The notes: generated from the letters alone by a model not told the origin. Shown: positions 8,763 through 19,026, counted from the stretch's first letter. The stretch: DNA of 64,000 nt from Falsochrobactrum ovis (GCF_003259955.1 NZ_QLMK01000001.1:310001-374000), one strand, 5' to 3'. Numbers and translations: made by a program.

Positions 8763-11700
8763 CTAATGAAAATCGCGAGATTTGGGCATTATGCGTAGAT
8801 TGCGCGGATGATGGGCCATTTGCGAAGGAGCCTGTAGCTGCGGTGCCGCCTTGCCTCCGATTTGGCTTAATGCGATGGACCGATCTTCTATTTTATTCGC
8901 AACAAGATGCACAATCCCTTCCGGGCTCCGCTGAATCCGTCCCTCGACAAGGATCAGCGTTGCCCCCATCACTTCACGACGAAGCCTTTTCATAATTTTT
9001 GGCCATACGACAATATTAACAATGCCAGTTTCGTCTTCCATAGTGATAAAGACCACGCCCTTGGCGCTGCCTGGGCGCTGGCGAACAGTCACAATCCCTG
9101 CCACTTTAACACGCCGTCCGTCAGAGGCTTCCTGCGCATCGCGACAGGTGAAAACCCCTTCTGCGGCAAGTTCCTCGCGCATATATTGCAAAGGATGACC
9201 TTTAAGCGAAAGCCGCGTCGTTTCATAATCTGCGATCACATGCTCGGAAGCCGCCATTTCGGGAAGCTTTGTATGTGGCTCTTTCGCTAATTCACTTATT
9301 GCAGCGGCACGGAAAAGCGGCAAGATCTCATCATTAGGCAGGCGACGAACAGCCCATAGAGCAGCGCGCCGATCTATGCCAAGTGAGCCAAATGCATCGG
9401 AATCAGCCAAAAGCGTGTAACTACGTCGATCAAGCCGCACCCGGCGGTGCATATCTTCAATGCTCCGATAGGGATTTTGGCGTTCCGCAATCAAAAGTTT
9501 GGCATGTTTTTCAAGAAAGCCATCGATCTGGCGAAAACCAAGCCGCAGTGCCGGGCGAATATCGTTAGTTTTCTCTAAAACATTGTCCCATTGGCTGAAA
9601 TTAACGTCTATGGGGAGAACTTTCACGCCATGTTCGCGCGCATCCCGCACAATCTGAGCCGGGGCATAAAACCCCATAGGCTGAGAATTGAGCAAAGCAG
9701 CCGCAAAGATTTCTGGATGATGGCATTTGATCCAAGCGGACACATAAACCAATAATGCAAAACTTGCCGCATGGCTTTCAGGGAAACCATATTCGCCAAA
9801 GCCTTTGATCTGGTTGAAGCAATTTTCCGCAAATGCCCTATCATAACCACGCCGCACCATGCCTTCGATCATTTTTGTTTGCATTTTATGGATGGTTCCA
9901 ACTTTGCGAAAAGTTGCCATGGCGCGCCGCAATTGATTGGCTTCATCGGGCGTGAATTTCGCCGCTTCAATAGCAATTCGCATGGCTTGTTCCTGAAACA
10001 GCGGTACTCCTTTGGTTTTTATTAGAATATTACGTAGCTCGTCAGGAGGACCAAATTCCGGTGAAGGGGAGGGATAGTGGGTCGGCTCCTGATTGTTTCG
10101 CCGGCGTAGATAAGGATGCACCATATCACCCTGGATAGGACCAGGACGAACAATCGCAACCTCGATAACAAGATCATAAAATACACGCGGCTTGATGCGC
10201 GGAAGCATATTCATCTGCGCTCGGCTTTCCACCTGAAATACCCCCAGAGAATCGCCTTTGCAAAGCATGTCATAGACCGCCTTATCGTTGCGAGGCAGAT
10301 CGGCGAGCGTCAGTTTTTTACCATCATTTACCTCTGGATTATGCCGGTGAATAAGATCGAACGCCTTGCGAATGCAAGTAAGCATACCCAGCGAAAGCAC
10401 ATCGACTTTCATCAGCCCCAGTGTGTCAATGTCATCCTTATCCCATTCAATAAAATAGCGGTCTTTCATGGCTGCCGGACCAATAGGAACTGTCTCGTCC
10501 AGCCGGTCCTGCGTCAGCACGAAACCGCCGACATGCTGCGAAAGATGTCGAGGAAATCCGATCAACATATGAGCAAGTTCCACCGTGCGGTGAATAAGCG
10601 GATTATCCGGATCGAGCCCCGCTTGTCTGATATGTTGCTTGTCGATGCCGCCACTGGAAAGACCCCAGACTGTATTTGCCAGCGCGGCTGTTACATCTTC
10701 TGTAAGTCCAAGCGCCTTGCCGACATCACGCACAGCGCTGCGAGATCGATAGCTGATGACGGTTGCAACAATGGCAGCGCGATCCGTTGAATAGCGCTGA
10801 TAAATATATTGCATGACCTCTTCACGTCGCTCATGTTCAAAATCGACGTCAATATCCGGCGGCTCTTTTCGTTCCTCTGAGACAAAACGCTCGAACAAAA
10901 GATCGATCTCTATCGGGCTTACACCGGTTATTCCCAGGCAGAAGCAGACGACCGAATTTGCAGCTGAACCCCGTCCCTGGCAAAGAATATTTTTGGAGCG
11001 GGCAAAGGCTACAATATCATAAACTGTCAAAAAATAGGGCGCATAGCCAAGCTTCTCGATAAGCGCCAGCTCCTTATTAATCAGAAGTTTTACCTTGTCC
11101 GGTATCGTATCCGCACCATAAAGCCGAGCAGCACCTTGCCAGGTGAGATCGTGGAGATGTTGTTGGGCTGTTTTGCCCGCAGGGACGGGTTCATCCGGAT
11201 AAGCATAACTCAGCTCATCAAGAGTGAAGTTGATAGGTGCGGTGAAATCCACTGTGGCATTTACGGCCTCCGGATAATTCCGGTAAAGGCGTAGCATTTC
11301 TTGAGGTGGTTTGAGATGGCGCTCAGCATTTTTCTCAAGCAAACGACCAGCTGTAAAAACTGTAGTATGATGCCGGGTAGCGGTCAGAACATCCTGTAAT
11401 GCTCGTCTTTCTGGATGATGATAAAGCACGTCATTGGTGGCCAGAAGCGGCACGCCCGCTTGTGCTGCAAGCTGAGCAATGCGCTCGGCGCGACGTCCAT
11501 CCTGACCTTGATGCGGCATGGTTAAAGCCAGCCATACGCAACCGGGAGCTGCCTGCGCAATTTTGGCCAATCGTGCTGGAAAATCAGCTTGCTCATCTTC
11601 GGGTGGAAAGACGGCAATTTGAAATTGTCGAGCCCGAAAAAGAATATCAGTCCAGATTAAATGGCATTCGCCTTTAAGATCAGCGCGTCTTTTCCCTTCC

Positions 11701-11996
11701 GTTAACAGGCGAGAAAGTTGGCCATAGGCCGTGCGATCGCGAGGATAGACAAGCATATCTGGCGTGTCATCGATGAAGGAAAGGCGACATCCGATAAAGA
11801 GCCGAAAATTGCATATGTCTCGGAATTCCTTCCAAGCTGAATGCGCACGCACCACACCTGCAAGTGTATTTCGATCTGCAATACCGATGCCCGAAAGGCC
11901 CAATTCCTGCGCCCGCAATACCAGCTCCTGTGGGTGGGATGCACCGCAAAGGAAGGAAAAATTACTGGTCACAGCCATTTCATAATAATCAGCCAT
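8763..11996 (-). CDS. dnaE2: Error-prone DNA polymerase III alpha subunit (DnaE2/ImuC)
   Basis: 1077 aa. N-terminal PHP domain (MAVTSNFSFLCGASHPQELV; IGIADRNTLAGVVRAH), then the C-family polymerase palm with GRGSAANSVVCFCLGIT and PPDIDVDFEHERREEVMQYIY carrying the catalytic aspartates, the helix-hairpin-helix and a C-terminal OB fold (VKVAGIVTVRQRPGSAKGVVF). It lacks the extended tail of replicative DnaE1, as expected for DnaE2. It is the translesion polymerase of the SOS mutasome. The ATG overlaps the imuB stop by 1 nt (TAATG). Induction is expected through the LexA box at 14347. Confidence 0.96.
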   Translation of the reverse strand: MADYYEMAVTSNFSFLCGASHPQELVLRAQELGLSGIGIADRNTLAGVVRAHSAWKEFRDICNFRLFIGCRLSFIDDTPDMLVYPRDRTAYGQLSRLLTEGKRRADLKGECHLIWTDILFRARQFQIAVFPPEDEQADFPARLAKIAQAAPGCVWLALTMPHQGQDGRRAERIAQLAAQAGVPLLATNDVLYHHPERRALQDVLTATRHHTTVFTAGRLLEKNAERHLKPPQEMLRLYRNYPEAVNATVDFTAPINFTLDELSYAYPDEPVPAGKTAQQHLHDLTWQGAARLYGADTIPDKVKLLINKELALIEKLGYAPYFLTVYDIVAFARSKNILCQGRGSAANSVVCFCLGITGVSPIEIDLLFERFVSEERKEPPDIDVDFEHERREEVMQYIYQRYSTDRAAIVATVISYRSRSAVRDVGKALGLTEDVTAALANTVWGLSSGGIDKQHIRQAGLDPDNPLIHRTVELAHMLIGFPRHLSQHVGGFVLTQDRLDETVPIGPAAMKDRYFIEWDKDDIDTLGLMKVDVLSLGMLTCIRKAFDLIHRHNPEVNDGKKLTLADLPRNDKAVYDMLCKGDSLGVFQVESRAQMNMLPRIKPRVFYDLVIEVAIVRPGPIQGDMVHPYLRRRNNQEPTHYPSPSPEFGPPDELRNILIKTKGVPLFQEQAMRIAIEAAKFTPDEANQLRRAMATFRKVGTIHKMQTKMIEGMVRRGYDRAFAENCFNQIKGFGEYGFPESHAASFALLVYVSAWIKCHHPEIFAAALLNSQPMGFYAPAQIVRDAREHGVKVLPIDVNFSQWDNVLEKTNDIRPALRLGFRQIDGFLEKHAKLLIAERQNPYRSIEDMHRRVRLDRRSYTLLADSDAFGSLGIDRRAALWAVRRLPNDEILPLFRAAAISELAKEPHTKLPEMAASEHVIADYETTRLSLKGHPLQYMREELAAEGVFTCRDAQEASDGRRVKVAGIVTVRQRPGSAKGVVFITMEDETGIVNIVVWPKIMKRLRREVMGATLILVEGRIQRSPEGIVHLVANKIEDRSIALSQIGGKAAPQLQAPSQMAHHPRNLRIMPKSRDFH

Positions 11997-13594
11997 TATG
12001 CAAACAGCCCATGCAGAAACCAGCGTGGCTGAATTTGGTCTCCATAGGAGCCTTCCCGAAAAATCCAGAAACGCTGGCCATTTTCATCTTCAACCCGATA
12101 ATAATCCCGCAAAGGACGCGGTGCTTTTCCAATGGAAAGCCACCATTCCTCCTCGATCCGTTCTGGCCCTTCTGCAAGGCGCACTTGATGGCGGACCCGT
12201 CGCCACTGGAAAAATCCGGGCGGATTATCCGGAATTTCAGCCGTAGCCTCTATGGGCTGGGGCGGATGAAACAATTTGATCGGTCGTGCAGGGGGATCAC
12301 CCGGAAGACATGGCATAAGGTAGGGCAGAGTGTCATACCCGGTTTCACTTGTTTGGGACGCATGAAGGGCAGGGCGCATGAAAAAAGCCCGCTCCGGCAC
12401 ATGGGTATCACGCGGGAAAGAGATCAGCACCCGATGGGGGCCTAGGCGAGCGGAAAGCCGGTCAATAAGCTGGCTCAAACCAGTTTCATCTTCTTCATGT
12501 TGATCAAGACCAGTCTGACGCTGAACAATAGGCGCGCTGCGCAGGGCGGCAAGCCGGATCAGGTCAAAACCAAAACCAGCATCAAGTGGATCGGTAAGCG
12601 CGTTCAATCTTTCGCGCACAAGGCGAAGAAAGATAGATGTATCACGCAAAGCTTGGCCGGTTTCGATGTGAATATGGCGAACCTCACCATCAACGCGGAA
12701 AAATGAAGCCTCAATAAGGGTTGCGCCTTTTCCTTTTATTGCGAGTTGTTCAAAGAGATCGTTAGCCAGTTCCTGCAAAATCACTTCTACTAATTCCATT
12801 GTAGCAAGCGGTTCGGAAAGCCTGCGTTCGCAGCTCAAAGGCACAATCATGCGCAGAGGCGAAATTGGAGCGTGTTCATTTGCAAAGAGACGGTCTAATT
12901 TGGTGGCAAGATCAGGCCCGAAGCGGGCAGTAAGGGCTGCCCGAGGCAGCGCCATCACATCACCAATGGTTTTAAGTCCTGCGCGCTTCAAACCCGTTTC
13001 GGTAGCGGGAACAAGTTCCAACGCAGTGATCGGTAATCGAGGCAAAACCGCGACGGTTTTTTCCTTGCTGAAAACCCCGCCTTTGGTATTGCGAGCAAGA
13101 AGCCGGGCGGCAAACGCATTCTCACTCACCGCAGCTTTGGTGGTAAGCCCCGCTTTTTCGAACCGCTCGATCACATCGGCGCCCATGGCGTGCACCCCAC
13201 CAAAAAGATGAGCGCAGCCGGTTATATCCAGTATTAATCCATAGGGCAGATCCAAGGCGACCAGCGGCGTATAGCGCTCACACCAATGGGCAAGTCGGTT
13301 GAGAAGGGCAGCATCAAGCTCGACTTCTGCCGCCACCACTTCCAAACCTTCCACCCGGGCGCGGGCATCTGTCAGAGCCATGCCAGGAAAAAGACCGAGC
13401 TTTGCGGCTTTTGCGTCCACCGCGCTTAATCGCAAAGCATTGGCGATGCGATCGGTCACGACAAGCGGCAGCTCCGGCTTAGTGTCAGGCAGAGCGGCGC
13501 GGCGTAAGCGGTCCGTGGGCAGAAAGGGGAACCACAGTGCGAGGAATAGACGTTTCCCTTTTTCTCTCTGAGATGCCAAAGGAAAGTTCTTCAT
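11996..13594 (-). CDS. imuB: ImuB, catalytically inactive Y-family polymerase of the mutasome
   Basis: 532 aa from the preferred start at 13592-13594 (MKNFPLASQREKGKRLFLALWFP); 47 further upstream codons are open but lie inside imuA. The Y-family fold is recognisable (GMALTDARARVEGLEVV, LDITGCAHLFGG, KAAVSENAFAARLLAR), but the N-terminal metal-binding Asp motif is replaced by LALWFP, as in ImuB proteins that serve as hub rather than polymerase. ImuB bridges ImuA, DnaE2 and the beta clamp in known mutasomes. It is co-transcribed with imuA (upstream, overlapping) and dnaE2 (downstream, TAATG). Confidence 0.92.
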   Translation of the reverse strand: MKNFPLASQREKGKRLFLALWFPFLPTDRLRRAALPDTKPELPLVVTDRIANALRLSAVDAKAAKLGLFPGMALTDARARVEGLEVVAAEVELDAALLNRLAHWCERYTPLVALDLPYGLILDITGCAHLFGGVHAMGADVIERFEKAGLTTKAAVSENAFAARLLARNTKGGVFSKEKTVAVLPRLPITALELVPATETGLKRAGLKTIGDVMALPRAALTARFGPDLATKLDRLFANEHAPISPLRMIVPLSCERRLSEPLATMELVEVILQELANDLFEQLAIKGKGATLIEASFFRVDGEVRHIHIETGQALRDTSIFLRLVRERLNALTDPLDAGFGFDLIRLAALRSAPIVQRQTGLDQHEEDETGLSQLIDRLSARLGPHRVLISFPRDTHVPERAFFMRPALHASQTSETGYDTLPYLMPCLPGDPPARPIKLFHPPQPIEATAEIPDNPPGFFQWRRVRHQVRLAEGPERIEEEWWLSIGKAPRPLRDYYRVEDENGQRFWIFREGSYGDQIQPRWFLHGLFA

Positions 13595-14327
13595 TGTTCC
13601 ATTCCATGATCCATTGGCCACACATGCCATGGCGGTTTCGTTCCAATACGGCATTAAATGCAGGCTTTCCGGGAGCGCCAGCGCCACTTGAATAGGAGGG
13701 TGCGGGTGCAATGCGCCATCGGCTGACCGCAGCACTTTGCATTGAACTGCGATGGCTACGCAGAAGGATGATCGGCGTCTGTGCTGTTCCCGCCGCCAAA
13801 AGCAGCCGACGTGATACTGTCAAATCAAGGCATTTTGGCCGACCCGAAAGAGCGATCACGATACTGGAAACAGTGTGAGCACCCTTTCCCCCATGATTGG
13901 CTTCCAACGCATCGTTAGCCGCCTTCAACACATCCTGCGCTCCGGGGCAGCGCACGAACAAAAACCTCGCCGGATCAAGCCCAAAAGCATGAAGCCCGGG
14001 TGGGTAGAGACGACCATATTCATCAGCGGCTTGTTCTTCCTCAATCCAGATGAAAGGGCGCTCAGCTTTTGCCGAACGCCACGCTAGCCCCAGTGCAAAA
14101 CCAGTGGCCGCCATAGGTGCCCCGGGATTTTCCGCAACAACTTCGTGCAGAGCATTTCCGGCAAGCCCATACGGAAAAGCCGCATCCGCTAACTCATGTC
14201 CGAGTGTAAAACGATGCGCAGTTTCAGAATTATTCAAACCATTATCGTCTATAAAATTTCTTTGCTGGGTGTTGCTTTCAATGGCCAAAACCATGCGCCG
14301 CAACGCCGCGATGTCGATGCCGCTCAC
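13485..14327 (-). CDS. imuA: ImuA, SOS mutagenesis accessory protein
   Basis: 280 aa, RecA/SulA-like ImuA of alphaproteobacteria. Features: LRRMVLAIES at the N-terminus, LHEVVAENPGAPMAATGFALGLAWR, FIWIEEEQAADEYGRLYPPGLHAFGLDPARFLFVRC and the C-terminal MEWNN. The last 110 nt overlap the start of imuB in another frame. First gene of the imuA-imuB-dnaE2 operon, with a LexA box 20 bp upstream of its ATG. ImuA is required for DnaE2-dependent mutagenesis, possibly by contacting RecA (family knowledge). Confidence 0.9.
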   Translation of the reverse strand: MSGIDIAALRRMVLAIESNTQQRNFIDDNGLNNSETAHRFTLGHELADAAFPYGLAGNALHEVVAENPGAPMAATGFALGLAWRSAKAERPFIWIEEEQAADEYGRLYPPGLHAFGLDPARFLFVRCPGAQDVLKAANDALEANHGGKGAHTVSSIVIALSGRPKCLDLTVSRRLLLAAGTAQTPIILLRSHRSSMQSAAVSRWRIAPAPSYSSGAGAPGKPAFNAVLERNRHGMCGQWIMEWNNEELSFGISERKRETSIPRTVVPLSAHGPLTPRRSA

Positions 14328-14346
14328 GTTAGAATCTCTCTCAACT

Positions 14347-14361
14347 GTTCGCTATTTGTTC
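14347..14361. promoter_or_regulatory. LexA (SOS) box of the imuA operon
   Basis: GTTC, seven bases, GTTC: an exact match to the alphaproteobacterial LexA consensus GTTC-N7-GTTC. It sits 20-34 bp upstream of the imuA start, where it would block the operon's promoter. Confidence 0.88.
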
Positions 14362-14494
14362 TAGTATTGAATCGAGTCTGAGAAGAGTCAAGCGGAGTCT
14401 ACTCACCATGTAATGCTTTGGCTCATCAGAAAGAGTTTCACGCTCAATCCCTGCGCGTGGTATATAGTAGAAAGCTAAAATAAGGGGACGGAAT

Positions 14495-15133
14495 ATGAGA
14501 TATATTATCGTGAGTGCTTTTATTAGCCTCGATGGCGTTATGCAGGCACCGGGAGGGCCAGAAGAAGATACATCCGGCGGATTTTCCTTTGGTGGCTGGA
14601 CGTTTCCTTATTGGGATGATGCCCTTGCCGAGGCGATGGAGGAGACATTCAGCAGTCCATTCGATCTGCTTTTGGGCCGCAAAACTTATGATATTTTTGC
14701 CGCTCACTGGCCTTTGGTTGAAACGGATCCACAAGCAGAAAACTACAATGAAGAAAATATGCTGATAGCGGATCAGTTCAATCAAGCCACCAAATATGTG
14801 GCAACGCATCGCCCTGAAAGTCTTAATTGGGAAAATAGCGAACCGCTGGGCAGCGATATTGTCAAACGCTTGCAAGAGTTAAAAAATGCCGATGGCAAAG
14901 ATTTAATGGTGCAAGGTAGTAGCGAATTGGTGCATCAGCTTTTTGCTCATGGTCTGGTGGATCAATTAAGGTTGCTGACTTATCCGGTAATATTAGGCGT
15001 TGGTAAGCGGCTGTTTGATAAAAGCAGTAACCCGACGCGGTTTAAATTACAGCGGATGAAAACTTCTCCTAGCGGCGTCATAATGAGCATTTATGAGCGG
15101 GATGGAAAGATTGAAACAGGTTCATTTGCATAG
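14495..15133 (+). CDS. RibD C-terminal/dihydrofolate-reductase-like protein
   Basis: 212 aa. The N-terminus MRYIIVSAFISLDGVMQAPG, the LLLGRKTYDIFAAHWP motif and LMVQGSSELVHQLFAHGLVDQLRLLTYPVILGVGKRLF are typical of the YyaP/YwjB RibD_C family, which has a DHFR fold and probably reduces NAD(P)H-dependent substrates that are unknown. A real folate or riboflavin role is not indicated by the neighbours. RBS AAGGGGACGG precedes the ATG. Convergent with argG over a terminator hairpin. Confidence 0.85.
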   Translation: MRYIIVSAFISLDGVMQAPGGPEEDTSGGFSFGGWTFPYWDDALAEAMEETFSSPFDLLLGRKTYDIFAAHWPLVETDPQAENYNEENMLIADQFNQATKYVATHRPESLNWENSEPLGSDIVKRLQELKNADGKDLMVQGSSELVHQLFAHGLVDQLRLLTYPVILGVGKRLFDKSSNPTRFKLQRMKTSPSGVIMSIYERDGKIETGSFA

Positions 15134-15172
15134 CATCGGCTGCACACTTATTTGAATAATATAGGCAAAATA

Positions 15173-15204
15173 AAACGCTCCCCTCTTGTGAAGAGAGCGT
15201 TTCT
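15173..15204. terminator. Bidirectional terminator between the RibD_C gene and argG
   Basis: Hairpin AAACGCTC ... GAGCGTTT with an inner CTCTT/AAGAG stem, flanked by T-rich sequence on one side and A-rich on the other, between two convergent genes. Confidence 0.75.
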
Positions 15205-15223
15205 CTTTTACTCGTCTGTAAAA

Positions 15224-16444
15224 TTAACGACGATCGCGTGCAGCCAGAGTGCGCAGACGCAGCGCGTTGAGCTTGATAAAGCCTGCTGCATCCTTCTGGT
15301 CGTAAGCGCCCTGATCATCTTCAAAAGTAACCAGCTTGTCAGAATAGAGCGACTTTTCCGATTCGCGTCCGATCACCATTACATTGCCCTTATAGAGCTT
15401 GAGGGTGACTTCACCTTCAACATGGCGCTGACTATGGTCAATCGCTGCCTGCAGCATTTCACGCTCTGGCGAGAACCAGAAGCCATAATAGATGAGTTCC
15501 GCATAACGAGGCATCAGCTCATCTTTGAGGTGAGCCGCACCGCGATCCAGCGTGATCGATTCAATAGCGCGGTGAGCTGTAAGCAGAATCGTGCCGCCGG
15601 GCGTTTCATAAACGCCGCGGGACTTCATACCAACAAAGCGGTTTTCAACGAGATCGAGACGGCCAATACCATTATCGCGACCATAATCATTGAGCTTGGC
15701 AAGCAAAGTTGCAGGCGACAAGCGCTCGCCATTGATAGAGACAGCATCACCGCGTTCAAAGCCGATTTTGATGATCGTTGGCTTGTCAGGGGCAGCTTCA
15801 GGCGAAATCGTGCGCATATGCACATATTCTGGTGCCTCTACCGCAGGATCTTCCAGCACTTTTCCTTCCGATGATGAGTGCAGCAGATTAGCGTCAACAG
15901 AGAAGGGCGCTTCGCCAAGTTTATCTTTTGCAACCGGGATCTGGTGCTGTTCAGCAAATTCAAGCAGATGGGTACGGCTCTTGAACGACCAGTCGCGCCA
16001 AGGAGCGATGATCTTGATATCCGGATTGAGCGCATAGGCCGAAAGCTCGAACCGAACCTGATCATTGCCCTTACCGGTCGCGCCATGTGCAATCGCATCC
16101 GCACCCGTCTTTTCGGCGATTTCGATCAGATGTTTGGAGATTAGCGGACGGGCAATCGAAGTGCCAAGCAGATAAACGCCTTCATAAACCGCATTGGCGC
16201 GAAACATCGGAAAGACAAAATCCCGTACGAATTCTTCGCGCACATCTTCAACGAAGATTTCCTTGATGCCCAGCATTTCAGCTTTCTTGCGGGCCGGTTC
16301 CAATTCCTCGCCCTGACCAAGGTCGGCGGTAAAGGTCACCACTTCCGCCCCTAGTTCCGTCTGAAGCCATTTCAGAATGATCGAGGTATCAAGGCCTCCC
16401 GAATAGGCCAGAACGACTTTTTTGACGTCTTTAAGCTTGCTCAT
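15224..16444 (-). CDS. argG: Argininosuccinate synthase
   Basis: 406 aa from ATG 16442-16444 ([21 protein letters not shown]); upstream in-frame codons have no family similarity. The N-type ATP pyrophosphatase P-loop is [26 protein letters not shown] and GRIDLVENR-like [26 protein letters not shown] are family signatures. It condenses citrulline with aspartate in arginine synthesis. Monocistronic, with its own terminator downstream. Confidence 0.97.
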   Translation of the reverse strand: MSKLKDVKKVVLAYSGGLDTSIILKWLQTELGAEVVTFTADLGQGEELEPARKKAEMLGIKEIFVEDVREEFVRDFVFPMFRANAVYEGVYLLGTSIARPLISKHLIEIAEKTGADAIAHGATGKGNDQVRFELSAYALNPDIKIIAPWRDWSFKSRTHLLEFAEQHQIPVAKDKLGEAPFSVDANLLHSSSEGKVLEDPAVEAPEYVHMRTISPEAAPDKPTIIKIGFERGDAVSINGERLSPATLLAKLNDYGRDNGIGRLDLVENRFVGMKSRGVYETPGGTILLTAHRAIESITLDRGAAHLKDELMPRYAELIYYGFWFSPEREMLQAAIDHSQRHVEGEVTLKLYKGNVMVIGRESEKSLYSDKLVTFEDDQGAYDQKDAAGFIKLNALRLRTLAARDRR

Positions 16445-16628
16445 AATCAACTTCCGTCTGATGCAATGGGGCTTCGAGAATTTGGCCCGAGATTGGCATG
16501 TTGGAAGTCTTTTATCAGTTGCATACCCATGCGCAAGCCAGATGGTGCAATCCAATTAAAAAGATAAAAAAATCAGATGAACTCAAACGCGTTTCGCGTT
16601 ACCTTCCGGCAAATTTTGGGGGTGCTCC

Positions 16629-17288
16629 ATGTCGTTTATATCTGAACTGAACTTTATCCCGAGCTGGCAGGTGTTTGCCCAGTTTGCGATTGCGACTTTT
16701 GTTCTCTCAATAACCCCGGGTCCCGACATGACGCTTTTTGTCGGGCGCACTCTCTCGCAGGGTCGTCTGGCAGGTCTGGCCTGCATGGCTGGCGCAAGCA
16801 CCGGGATCATCATTCATACAACGATGGTCGCGCTGGGCCTTTCTGCACTGATAGTGGCGTCGCCCGCAGCCTTCACCGTTCTTAAAGTTGTGGGTGCGGT
16901 TTATCTTGTCTGGCTTGCCGTGCAGGCCATACGCCACGGATCGGCCTTCTCACCGGAAATGAACGGGCTTAAGAAAAATACGATTTTTCAAAATTGGGCC
17001 ACAGGATTGGGCATTAATCTGTTAAATCCGAAGATCATCCTGTTTAACATGACCTTCTTGCCACAATTCGTTTCCGCCCATGATCCGCATGCGGTCGGCA
17101 AATTGTTTTTTCTGGGACTTTCCTTCATTCCGCTATCGCTGCCCTTCACTATTCCAATGATCTTGGCAGCGGATAAGTTCGCCGGACTTTTGAAAAAGAA
17201 TCCGAAAATAACGAGAATTGTGGATTGGCTTTTTGCAGGTATTTTCTCAGCCTTCGCATTGAGGATTATCACGGCGCAGGCAAAGTGA
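16629..17288 (+). CDS. LysE/RhtB-family amino acid exporter
   Basis: 219 aa with six predicted helices. Family signatures: FVLSITPGPDMTLFVGRTLSQGRLAGLACMAGASTG near the N-terminus, YLVWLAVQAIRHG, and [23 protein letters not shown]. Such proteins export amino acids or homoserine lactone-like compounds; the substrate is unknown. Start ATG 16629 behind GGGGGTG. The last 301 bp are overlapped, antisense, by the ORF at 16988-17794. Confidence 0.9.
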   Translation: MSFISELNFIPSWQVFAQFAIATFVLSITPGPDMTLFVGRTLSQGRLAGLACMAGASTGIIIHTTMVALGLSALIVASPAAFTVLKVVGAVYLVWLAVQAIRHGSAFSPEMNGLKKNTIFQNWATGLGINLLNPKIILFNMTFLPQFVSAHDPHAVGKLFFLGLSFIPLSLPFTIPMILAADKFAGLLKKNPKITRIVDWLFAGIFSAFALRIITAQAK

Positions 17289-17794
17289 TTCCAGGATTCA
17301 GCGCTGTTTAAAAACCGGCCAGCATTCCTGCCTGCGATCAGCCAGTAAACAAACCCGCCCACAATACCAGCACCGATAATTGCAGCAGACATGTTTACTT
17401 CCAGATATGTGCTCTCAGAAGAGCTAAAAAACGCACTGGTGCCAAGGCCAGCAAGCGCAATCGCCAGCCCTGCGAGGCAATAAAATAGCGATGAGCGATA
17501 GAAACGCACTTCTGCAATCAAAATGACGAGAGCGGCCGGGATGACACTGGCGCTGCCAGCAATAGTGGCCAGCACGAAACCGCCGATAAATACGCTCGAC
17601 CAGAAACCCGTCGCCGCCATAAAACCGCTTGCATCATGAAGGTTGGCCATCATGCCAAAATCATAAATCAGTGCATCAAAACCGACGCTTCGAAAAAGAA
17701 TAGCTGCCCAGAACCAGCCCGCCGCCAATACTGCTGCGCAATAGCCAAACAGGATCGCGACGAACCGCATAATATAATCAAATATATCGGTCAC
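16988..17794 (-). CDS. Hypothetical four-helix membrane protein with an anomalous C-terminal extension
   Basis: The ATG overlaps the rlmN stop (ATGA), so the gene is coupled to rlmN. Residues 1-161 look genuine: about four hydrophobic helices ([82 protein letters not shown]). After GRNAGRF the frame runs 107 more codons antisense to the LysE gene, giving a low-complexity, charged tail unlike the rest. A run of five A (17310-17314, T on the coding strand) lies exactly at the transition; with one T fewer the frame would stop as GRF-TAA. A frameshift or sequence error is likely. Family not recognised. Confidence 0.65.
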   Translation of the reverse strand: MTDIFDYIMRFVAILFGYCAAVLAAGWFWAAILFRSVGFDALIYDFGMMANLHDASGFMAATGFWSSVFIGGFVLATIAGSASVIPAALVILIAEVRFYRSSLFYCLAGLAIALAGLGTSAFFSSSESTYLEVNMSAAIIGAGIVGGFVYWLIAGRNAGRFLNSAESWNHFACAVIILNAKAEKIPAKSQSTILVIFGFFFKSPANLSAAKIIGIVKGSDSGMKESPRKNNLPTACGSWAETNCGKKVMLNRMIFGFNRLMPNPVAQF

Positions 17795-19026
17795 TCGCCG
17801 TGGCCTGCGATCATCATAGCTTCAAGTGCGAGGCGATCACTCTTGCGCATACGCTCAGATTCTGACTTCAATTGCCCACAGGCCGCCAGAATATCCCGCC
17901 CGCGCGGTGTGCGAATAGGTGAAGCATAACCGGCGGCGTTAATGTAATCGGCAAAACGCTCAATCTGCTCCCAATCCGAGCACTGGTAATTGGTGCCAGG
18001 CCAGGGGTTAAACGGGATAAGATTGATCTTAGCCGGAATACCGCGCAACAACTTCACCAATTGCTTGGCGTCTTCCAGACTGTCGTTAATATCTTTCAGC
18101 ATCACATATTCAAACGTAATGCGTTTGGCGTTCGACAGGCCCGGATATTCGCGACAGGCTTTGAGGAGCTGTTCCAGCGGATATTTCTTATTGATAGGCA
18201 CCAAAATATCGCGCAGCTCATCACGAACCGCATGCAGAGAAATAGCCAGCATCACGCCGATTTCTTCACCAGTACGATAGATTTCAGGCACGACGCCAGA
18301 TGTTGAAAGCGTGATACGGCGCTTGGAAAGTGACAGGCCATCACCATCGGAAGCGATCAAAAGAGCTTTCTTCACTTCCTCAAAATTATAGAGTGGCTCC
18401 CCCATGCCCATCATTACAATATTGGTAATCTTGCGACCTTCCGCCGGGACAATCGCACCATCGGGCGTGTCCGAGGCAGGAAAATCACCAAGCCGATCGC
18501 GCGCTGTTAAAAGCTGCGCCAGAATTTCTTCGGCTGTCAAATTGCGCACAAGCTTCTGCGTTCCAGTATGGCAAAACGAGCAGGTGAGGGTGCAGCCCAC
18601 CTGAGAAGAGATGCAGAGCGTGCCCCGACCTTCTTCCGGAATATAAACACTTTCAATCTCGACCGGACGGCCCGCGCCACGGGGCGGAAAACGAAATAGC
18701 CATTTGCGTGTGCCATCCTGAGAAATTTGTTCTTCAACCACTTCCGGGCGTGCAATGGTGAAATGCTGCGCCAGCAAAGCGCGTAAATCCTTGGATATGT
18801 TGCGCATATCGTCAAAGTCTGACACTCCGCGAACATAGAGCCAATGCCATAGCTGGCTGATGCGCATTTTCACCTGACGCGGTGCCACGCCCAGCTCAAT
18901 TAAGCTTTGCTTGATCTCCTCGCGCGACATGCCGATGAGCGACGGCTTTTGTTCACGATTGGCGCGCACATATTGGGCAAGCTGATCGCGCGTGTCATCG
19001 ATGGTAAGGTCGAACGAAATAGACAT
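17791..19026 (-). CDS. rlmN: Dual-specificity 23S rRNA/tRNA adenine-C2 methyltransferase (radical SAM)
   Basis: 411 aa from ATG 19024-19026 ([17 protein letters not shown]). The radical SAM triad CxxxCxxC is CTLTCSFC in [38 protein letters not shown] and [14 protein letters not shown] are typical; a C-terminal Cys lies in [11 protein letters not shown]. RlmN methylates C2 of A2503 in 23S rRNA and A37 in some tRNAs. It is followed, with an ATGA overlap, by the hypothetical membrane protein gene. Confidence 0.96.
   Translation of the reverse strand: MSISFDLTIDDTRDQLAQYVRANREQKPSLIGMSREEIKQSLIELGVAPRQVKMRISQLWHWLYVRGVSDFDDMRNISKDLRALLAQHFTIARPEVVEEQISQDGTRKWLFRFPPRGAGRPVEIESVYIPEEGRGTLCISSQVGCTLTCSFCHTGTQKLVRNLTAEEILAQLLTARDRLGDFPASDTPDGAIVPAEGRKITNIVMMGMGEPLYNFEEVKKALLIASDGDGLSLSKRRITLSTSGVVPEIYRTGEEIGVMLAISLHAVRDELRDILVPINKKYPLEQLLKACREYPGLSNAKRITFEYVMLKDINDSLEDAKQLVKLLRGIPAKINLIPFNPWPGTNYQCSDWEQIERFADYINAAGYASPIRTPRGRDILAACGQLKSESERMRKSDRLALEAMMIAGHGE

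Noticed and set aside
10116-10790. Antisense ORF of about 224 codons inside dnaE2
   Set aside because: Composition mirrors the dnaE2 codons; no domain or start signal.
13595-13735. Upstream 47 codons of the imuB frame
   Set aside because: They lie wholly inside imuA and do not resemble ImuB; a normal start is at 13594.
15152-15874. Antisense ORF of 240 codons over argG
   Set aside because: Basic, low-similarity sequence opposite a strongly conserved gene; a shadow.
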